Positions 1 through 4,484 of a DNA stretch of 6,519 nt are shown here, piece by piece. The stretch is from an uncultured Actinomycetes bacterium. GTDB lineage: Bacteria > Actinomycetota > Actinomycetes > Nanopelagicales > Nanopelagicaceae. Position 1 is the stretch's first letter, and each line of letters starts with the position of its first letter. The stretch lies in assembly GCA_903891755.1 (NCBI GenBank), contig CAITFY010000165.1, positions 1 through 6,519 on the forward strand, read 5' to 3'. Made by a program: the position numbers and the translations under genes. Below the pieces are notes generated by a model. It ran no database searches and was not told the origin of the DNA. It worked only from the letters and a program-made list of their open reading frames with translations.

Positions 1-1956
1 AACATCTGAGAGTGCCTCATGTCCTACGCGGCGCGCGCTCCATGGTGAGCCTGCTGCCAGCATGTACCAACGCACAGCATCAGCGCCATGTTGATCCATG
101 AGTGGAATTGGTTGCAGCACATTTCCTAAATGCTTACTCATCTTGCGACCATCTTTGTCCAAGATATGTCCAAGACAGAGCACGGTCTTATAAGAAGATT
201 CATCGAAGACTAAGGTTCCAATTGTCATCAAGGTGTAGAACCATCCACGAGTCTGGTCGATTGCTTCGCAGATAAAATCAGCTGGGTAGGCGGCTTCTAA
301 AGCTTCAATCGATCCCTCTTTATGCGGATAACCCCACTGCGCAAATGGCATTGCGCCAGAGTCATACCAACAGTCAATAACTTCGCTGACGCGATTCATC
401 GTCTGCGAACATTCTGGGCATGGGAAGGTGATGTCATCAACAAATGGGCGATGTGGATCAGTTGCTTTGAGATCTTGACCGGAGAGGTCAGAGAGTTCGG
501 CAAGTGAACCCACGCAGTGGAGATGGTTCTCAGGGCAGCGCCACAGCGGCAGCGGAGTGCCCCAGTAACGGTTACGAGAGATGGCCCAGTCAATGTTGTT
601 CTCAAGCCAATCGCCATAGCGGCCGGTTTTGATCGTTTCAGGGTGCCAATCTGTCTTAGCGTTTTGCGCAATGAGTTGATCTTTAATTGCGGTGGTGCGG
701 ATATACCAAGAAGGTTGCGCGTAATACATAAGTGGTGTGTGGCAGCGCCAGCAGTGTGGGTAGGAGTGCTCAAATTGAAGTTGACGGAAGAGAACGCCGC
801 GTGACTTCAGCTCACGGACGAGAGTCTTATCTGCCTCTTTGAAAAATACTCCGCCGACGAGTGGAACTTCTGGAAGGAATGTTCCATCTGGAGCCATGGG
901 ATTAACAACAGGTAATCCGTAGCGACGGCACACCTGTAAATCATCGGCGCCGAATGCTGGGGATTGGTGGACTAAGCCTGTTCCATCTTCAATGGTGACG
1001 TAATCAGCGAGAACGATGTAGTGAGAATCAGGAATCTCAATCAAATCCAGGGGACGGGTATAGGTAATGTGCTCAAGCTCTGAGCCTAGGAAGGTTGCGA
1101 TGACTTTGCGCTCTTCGCCCAAGATCCCAGCGAGATTTGTTGCGATAACTAATCTTTCAACGCCTTCACCAAATGGGATTTCACAGACTTGATACTCAAC
1201 TGTTGGATTAACAGCGATGGCAGTATTTGAAACCAAGGTCCAAGGAGTTGTTGTCCACACCAGGAAGGAGGCGCCAAGTTCTGCGATAACTCCAGAGGTT
1301 GCAGGGAAACGAATGTAAACGGATGGATCGGTGACTGTCTCGTAGCCCTGAGCTAACTCATGGTCAGAAAGTCCGGTTCCGCAGCGAGGGCAGTAAGGGG
1401 CAACTCGATGGTCTTGGACCAAGAGTCCCTTCTTCCAAATTTGTTGGAGTGACCACCAGACGCTCTCCACATATTCCGGAGACATGGTCCAGTAAGCCTC
1501 ATCAAAATCTACCCAGAATCCCATGCGACGAGTCATGGAGGTGAACTCATCTACGTGGCGCTGAACAGAGTCACGGCACTTCTCGTTGAAGGCAGCGATT
1601 CCATATTTTTCAATATCGCCCTTACCTGCAAATCCAAGTTCTTTCTCAACAGCAATCTCTACTGGTAGTCCGTGGCAATCCCATCCAGCTTTACGGATAA
1701 CCTGTTTGCCCTTCATCGTCTGATAACGAGGGAAGAGATCTTTAAATACGCGCGCTTCAATGTGGTGGGTTCCGGGTGAACCATTTGCAGTTGGGGGACC
1801 CTCGTAGAAGGTCCAACGTGGCGCGCCATCTCGTGCGCTCACGCTCTTCGCAAAGATCTCATTGGCCTCCCAAAAGGCCAGAATCTGGTGCTCAGTGGCT
1901 GGGAGGTCAATCTGAGGTGGAAGGCTCTTAAAAAGGCGTGAACCCTGCGCTGCCAT
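1..1956 (-). CDS. ileS: Isoleucyl-tRNA synthetase, type 2 (IleRS2), N-terminal part
   Basis: Cytoplasmic class I aminoacyl-tRNA synthetase that activates isoleucine with ATP and charges tRNA-Ile. The reading frame is open from ATG at 1956 to the left edge, giving 652 codons of a family usually about 1,040 residues long, so the tRNA-binding C-terminus is missing. In order I see: the HIGH-motif region, here GTHH at residues 62-65 within NGSPGTHHIEAR; a CPRC metal-site motif at 189-192; the editing domain with VWTTTPWTL at 233-241 and DGTGLVH at 324-330; WYDSG at 530-534; DQTRGWF at 567-573; and KMSKH (the KMSKS motif) at 605-609, followed by LGN. KMSKHLGN and the HHIEAR context are typical of eukaryote-like IleRS2, the form I recall in Mycobacterium, which is intrinsically resistant to mupirocin. 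The start is supported by a perfect AAGGAGG seven bases upstream. It is transcribed divergently from the downstream operon. No frameshift or internal stop was seen. Confidence 0.97.
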   Translation of the reverse strand, partial: MAAQGSRLFKSLPPQIDLPATEHQILAFWEANEIFAKSVSARDGAPRWTFYEGPPTANGSPGTHHIEARVFKDLFPRYQTMKGKQVIRKAGWDCHGLPVEIAVEKELGFAGKGDIEKYGIAAFNEKCRDSVQRHVDEFTSMTRRMGFWVDFDEAYWTMSPEYVESVWWSLQQIWKKGLLVQDHRVAPYCPRCGTGLSDHELAQGYETVTDPSVYIRFPATSGVIAELGASFLVWTTTPWTLVSNTAIAVNPTVEYQVCEIPFGEGVERLVIATNLAGILGEERKVIATFLGSELEHITYTRPLDLIEIPDSHYIVLADYVTIEDGTGLVHQSPAFGADDLQVCRRYGLPVVNPMAPDGTFLPEVPLVGGVFFKEADKTLVRELKSRGVLFRQLQFEHSYPHCWRCHTPLMYYAQPSWYIRTTAIKDQLIAQNAKTDWHPETIKTGRYGDWLENNIDWAISRNRYWGTPLPLWRCPENHLHCVGSLAELSDLSGQDLKATDPHRPFVDDITFPCPECSQTMNRVSEVIDCWYDSGAMPFAQWGYPHKEGSIEALEAAYPADFICEAIDQTRGWFYTLMTIGTLVFDESSYKTVLCLGHILDKDGRKMSKHLGNVLQPIPLMDQHGADAVRWYMLAAGSPWSARRVGHEALSDV

Positions 1957-1959
1957 CTC

Positions 1960-1976
1960 AAATCCTCCTTGGATTT
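1960..1976 (-). promoter_or_regulatory. ileS ribosome binding site enclosed in a perfect 6-bp hairpin
   Basis: Read on the minus strand, the 17 bases before the ileS start form AAATCC - AAGGA - GGATTT: six complementary pairs around a five-base loop. The consensus Shine-Dalgarno AAGGAGG (1964-1970) lies in the loop and the first two stem bases, seven bases before ATG 1956. The sequence is certain. A role in controlling translation initiation of ileS is inference, and the stem is A/T rich and weak enough to melt easily. Confidence 0.6.
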
Positions 1977-2081
1977 CCGTCCGAAACTGGTGAAAGCGTG
2001 AGTCTAGCGCGGCGAAGTTGGTAATTCAGCGCGCTTCACTCTAGCCTTCTGCCTTCATGTAACTCACCTTGTTCTCCGCGC

Positions 2082-2094
2082 GGGGGAAGCCCCC
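2082..2094 (+). other. Short GC hairpin in the leader of the DksA-like gene
   Basis: GGGGG-AAG-CCCCC forms a five-pair all-GC stem with a three-base loop, 39 bases before the start codon at 2134. No T tract follows, so it is not an intrinsic terminator for the plus strand. It could stabilise the mRNA 5' end or be incidental. Only the inverted repeat itself is observed. Confidence 0.45.
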
Positions 2095-2133
2095 AGGACC
2101 AATTGTGAGCTAACTAGAGAAGCGAAAATCGAT

Positions 2134-3006
2134 ATGACACCTGCGGCAAAGAAGACGACCCCAGTAAAAAAGGTCGTGGCGAAGAAGAGCGCGGTCAAAA
2201 AGGCTCCACCTGCTAAGAAGCCGGCGGAGAAGAAACTAGTTGCGAAGAAAGCAGTGAAAACCGTGCCAGCAAAGAAAGCTCCAGTAGCCGCCAAAAAGGC
2301 TGCGCCAGCAAAGAAGGCTGCACCCGCGAAGAAAGCCGCTCCAGTGAAAGCGCCTCCTGCGGCGAAAAAAACTGAGCGCTCGCCAAATATTGTTAAGCCA
2401 ACTTTGGCTAAGAAGGCACCAGCGAAACCTTTTCCAGCAAAACTCCAGAGCACTACAACGGGTGACTCGACCACATTCACAGTCACACCTCGTGAAGTGA
2501 ATACTGGGCCAGAAGTCGTCGTTGAAGAGCGTCGCCTGGTGATGACACCGCCTCCTCGACCCGTAAAGAATTCAAAGCGCGCACATACCCTTAAGCCAAT
2601 CAAAGGTGCTCCCGCTCCACTTGTTGTGAATGAGAATGAGAACCCGTGGACGGCCGCCGAACTTAAGGCGATGAAGACCGAACTTGCAAAGGAATTAGTA
2701 CGACTTAAAGCTGAACTCAGCGAAGCTGAAGGCGAGATGGAAGATCTCATCACCTCTGCCGGTGTAGGTGCTGGCGATGATCAAGCGGACGCTGGTACTA
2801 AGACCTTTGAGCGCGAACATGAGATGTCCTTGGTCTACAACGCTCGCGATATGGTCTTGCAGACAGAGCGTGCGATTGAACGCATCGAGAATAAGACATA
2901 CGGTCGTTGCGAAGAGTGCGGAAATGCGATTGGCAAGGCTCGCTTGCAGGTATTCCCTCGCGCAACCCTTTGCATGTCATGTAAGCAGAAAGAGGAACGA
3001 CGCTGA
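2134..3006 (+). CDS. Histone H1-like / DksA-like fusion protein (DdbA-type, TraR/DksA zinc finger)
   Basis: Protein of 290 residues in two parts. Residues 1-80 form a basic tail rich in Lys, Ala and Pro: 26 lysines, twelve of them pairs as KK, with a single acidic residue, resembling histone H1 tails. Residues 80-170 are a Pro-rich, probably disordered linker. Residues 172-255 form the paired helices of a DksA-like coiled coil, with the tip GDDQADAG near 214-221. A four-cysteine zinc finger follows (C259, C262, C280, C283), and the protein stops seven residues later. DksA proteins enter the RNA polymerase secondary channel; from memory, the Streptomyces protein DdbA has this same tail-plus-DksA design and binds DNA, and its gene sits next to ileS and lspA. 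Likely role: nucleoid-associated protein that also modulates RNA polymerase. ATG 2134 has only a weak purine stretch (AGAGAAG) upstream. It is first in the operon and overlaps lspA by four bases. Whether the polymerase-binding half is active is unproven. Confidence 0.9.
   Translation: MTPAAKKTTPVKKVVAKKSAVKKAPPAKKPAEKKLVAKKAVKTVPAKKAPVAAKKAAPAKKAAPAKKAAPVKAPPAAKKTERSPNIVKPTLAKKAPAKPFPAKLQSTTTGDSTTFTVTPREVNTGPEVVVEERRLVMTPPPRPVKNSKRAHTLKPIKGAPAPLVVNENENPWTAAELKAMKTELAKELVRLKAELSEAEGEMEDLITSAGVGAGDDQADAGTKTFEREHEMSLVYNARDMVLQTERAIERIENKTYGRCEECGNAIGKARLQVFPRATLCMSCKQKEERR
2299..2352 (+). repeat. Three 18-base units encoding AAPAKK, AAPAKK, AAPVKA
   Basis: The most regular part of the basic tail (residues 56-73). 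The amino-acid repeat is exact for two units and partial for the third, but four of six codons differ synonymously between units one and two (for example GCG/GCA, CCA/CCC, GCA/GCG, AAG/AAA). The protein repeat is therefore kept while the DNA repeat has decayed, which suggests selection on the KK spacing rather than recent slippage. Confidence 0.8.
2992..2997 (+). promoter_or_regulatory. Ribosome binding site that supports the lspA CTG start
   Basis: GAGGAA lies inside the last codons of the DksA-like gene, five bases before CTG 3003. It is the only purine-rich site suitably spaced for an lspA start that keeps the conserved N-terminus, and it implies that lspA is translated by ribosomes finishing the upstream gene. 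Confidence 0.5.
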
Positions 3007-3503
3007 GTAAATCAGCACCTCATCTTCGAGCTGTTAAATCATTAGTCGCTGTCGCAATTTCTGTAATTGCACTCGATGCCGGTACTAAGTCATTGGTCTT
3101 GCGGACTTTAGATTCCAATCCACGAAAAGTAATCGGATCATTTCTACAGTTGCAGTTAACATCCAATTCTGGCGCTGCCTTTGGTCTGGCACAGAGCGCA
3201 ACAGTCTTTCTCTCTCTCCTCGGATTTCTCGCGATATACGCTATTTATCACTTTGCTCGTTCCATCACCTCCCGCATCTGGGGGATTGCCCTCGGCCTAC
3301 TTTTAGGTGGAATAAGCGGAAATCTCATTGACCGCTGCTTTAGAGCGCCTTATCTCCTACATGGCTCGGTGGTCGATTGGATTCGCCTGCCACATTGGCC
3401 GGTATTTAATCTGGCCGATACCTCTATTGTTATCTCTGCAATAACTATTGCACTTTTGCTATTTAACGATGTGAAACCGAGGTCTCTAGATGAGCTTTCC
3501 TGA
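3003..3503 (+). CDS. lspA: Lipoprotein signal peptidase (signal peptidase II)
   Basis: Membrane aspartyl protease that removes the signal peptide from prolipoproteins after the lipobox cysteine has been acylated. From CTG 3003 the protein has 166 residues, normal for the family, with about four membrane segments. Family motifs: DAGTK at 25-29 in the first membrane segment; NSGAAFG from N55; GNLIDR at 106-111; VVDW with catalytic D125; FNLADTS with catalytic D139. The first in-frame standard start, TTG 3093, would give 136 residues and lose the first membrane helix and the D25-x-x-x-K29 motif, so it is not credible. No ATG, GTG or TTG lies between the in-frame stop at 2982 and 3093. CTG 3003 shares CTGA with the preceding stop, in the manner of the common ATGA overlap. 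Its 3' end overlaps the next gene by 14 bases. The product is certain; the start codon is inferred. Confidence 0.93.
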   Translation: MSKSAPHLRAVKSLVAVAISVIALDAGTKSLVLRTLDSNPRKVIGSFLQLQLTSNSGAAFGLAQSATVFLSLLGFLAIYAIYHFARSITSRIWGIALGLLLGGISGNLIDRCFRAPYLLHGSVVDWIRLPHWPVFNLADTSIVISAITIALLLFNDVKPRSLDELS

Positions 3504-4461
3504 AACGCCAGGAAGTGACGCTGGGCGCGAGTTAAAGGTTATTTCAATACCTGAAGGGCTCGATCAAGAGCGGGTTGATGCAGCACTCGCCCGCATGCTC
3601 GGACTTTCACGTTCTACTGTCGTGACTCTGATTGAGAATGAAGAGATTTTTCGTTCCGGTAAGGCAGTCACCAAATCAGATAAAGTTTCAACCTCAGATG
3701 TTTTAGAGATTTTGATGCCTCTTGCAAAAGGACCGCCCCAGCTCACACCTACTCCAGTAGATGGCTTAGAGGTTATTTACAACGACGAGAACATCATCGT
3801 TATCAATAAACCTGCAGGCGTCGCGGCGCATCCAAGTCCAGGATGGCAAGGCCCAACCGTTATCGGCGCTGTTATCGCCGCTGGTTACAACGTCTCTACA
3901 AGTGGAGCCGCTGAACGCCAAGGAATTGTGCATCGTCTGGATGTTGGAACCACCGGGTTGATGGTTATCGCAAAGGATGAAAATTCTTACTCATCATTGA
4001 AGGATCAATTTAGAGAACGCACTGTCACCAAGGTCTATCACGCGATGGTGCAAGGACATATGGATCCATCCTCTGGAACAATTGATGCACCGATTGATCG
4101 CCACCCTCGCGAGGATTATCGCTTTGCAGTTGTTGCAGATGGAAAGCCTTCAATCACTCACTACACCTCTCTAGAACTTTTCCCCGCAGTCTCACTTCTC
4201 GAGATTGAACTTGAGACGGGTCGGACGCACCAGATCCGAGTCCACTTTGCCGCTCTTCATCACCCACTTGTTGGCGATCTCACATACGGCGCAGATCACA
4301 CCATTGCCGATCGTTTAAATATCCACCGCCCCTGGTTACACGCTCGCGAACTCAAATTCACCCACCCGGTGACAGGTGAGCACCTGGCTTTCGCCACGGA
4401 TTACCCAGAAGACCTGACACGCTCACTTGAGTTACTTGAGCAAAACAGCCGCCAGAATTAA
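3490..4461 (+). CDS. rluD: RluD-type 23S rRNA pseudouridine synthase
   Basis: Protein of 323 residues in the RluA family, which isomerises uridine to pseudouridine in RNA. RluD of E. coli modifies helix 69 of 23S rRNA; the exact target here is not readable from sequence. An S4 RNA-binding domain occupies about residues 22-75 (LDQERVDAALARMLGLSRST). The catalytic domain starts near 90 with VIYNDENIIVINKPAGVAAH. The catalytic aspartate is D151 in HRLDVGTTGLMV, and the conserved GRTHQIRVH motif is at 244-252, followed by HHPLVGDLTYG. Length and domain order are normal. ATG 3490 has CGAGG about eight bases upstream and lies inside the end of lspA, so the two are probably translationally coupled. 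The same pairing of lspA with an RluA-family gene is common in actinobacteria and other bacteria. A specific RluD rather than RluA/RluC assignment rests on the S4 domain and neighbourhood. Confidence 0.92.
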   Translation: MSFPETPGSDAGRELKVISIPEGLDQERVDAALARMLGLSRSTVVTLIENEEIFRSGKAVTKSDKVSTSDVLEILMPLAKGPPQLTPTPVDGLEVIYNDENIIVINKPAGVAAHPSPGWQGPTVIGAVIAAGYNVSTSGAAERQGIVHRLDVGTTGLMVIAKDENSYSSLKDQFRERTVTKVYHAMVQGHMDPSSGTIDAPIDRHPREDYRFAVVADGKPSITHYTSLELFPAVSLLEIELETGRTHQIRVHFAALHHPLVGDLTYGADHTIADRLNIHRPWLHARELKFTHPVTGEHLAFATDYPEDLTRSLELLEQNSRQN

Positions 4462-4484
4462 TCCCAGTAGTAATCTCGCTAACC

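Larger units (their letters stand above)
1957..2133. promoter_or_regulatory. Divergent intergenic region between ileS and the plus-strand operon
   Basis: This 177-base region must carry promoters for both directions. Plus-strand candidate: TTGGTA (2018-2023), 18-base spacer, TAGCCT (2042-2047), which would give a leader of roughly 80 bases before ATG 2134. Minus-strand candidate: CTGAAT (complement of 2024-2029), 17-base spacer, TAGACT (complement of 2001-2006), which would give an ileS leader of roughly 40 bases. Both fit the general TANNNT -10 rule of actinobacterial sigma-70 promoters but have poor -35 matches, so the assignments are tentative. The two candidates overlap, so polymerases binding on opposite strands would compete. 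A 6-bp inverted repeat AGCGCG/CGCGCT (2006-2011 and 2030-2035) lies between them. I see no T-box antiterminator sequence and no open reading frame of note. Confidence 0.4.

Noticed and set aside
322..804. Small open frames on both strands (322-507 and 517-804 plus, 396-773 minus)
   Set aside because: They lie within the continuous, well-conserved ileS frame on the minus strand and show no family resemblance.
2082..2094. Intrinsic terminator between the divergent genes
   Set aside because: The GGGGG/CCCCC stem is short and has no T tract on either side; no gene ends into this region.
2101..2110. AATTGTGAGC, identical to the left half of the E. coli lac operator
   Set aside because: The symmetrical right half is absent and there is no sugar-metabolism context; a ten-base coincidence.
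1957..2133. T-box riboswitch controlling ileS
   Set aside because: Expected for some actinobacterial ileS genes, but no T-box sequence (UGGNACCGCG-like) or long stem I is visible in the leader, and the space is short.
2064..2753. 229-codon minus-strand frame with repeated Phe-Phe-Ala-Gly-Ala-Ala
   Set aside because: It is the antisense shadow of the lysine/alanine/proline-rich tail of the DksA-like gene; the repeats come from the KK and AA codons on the other strand, and the plus-strand product has a recognised domain.
3093..3503. lspA starting at TTG 3093
   Set aside because: It would remove the first membrane helix and the conserved D25/K29 motif, which are coded immediately upstream in the same open frame.
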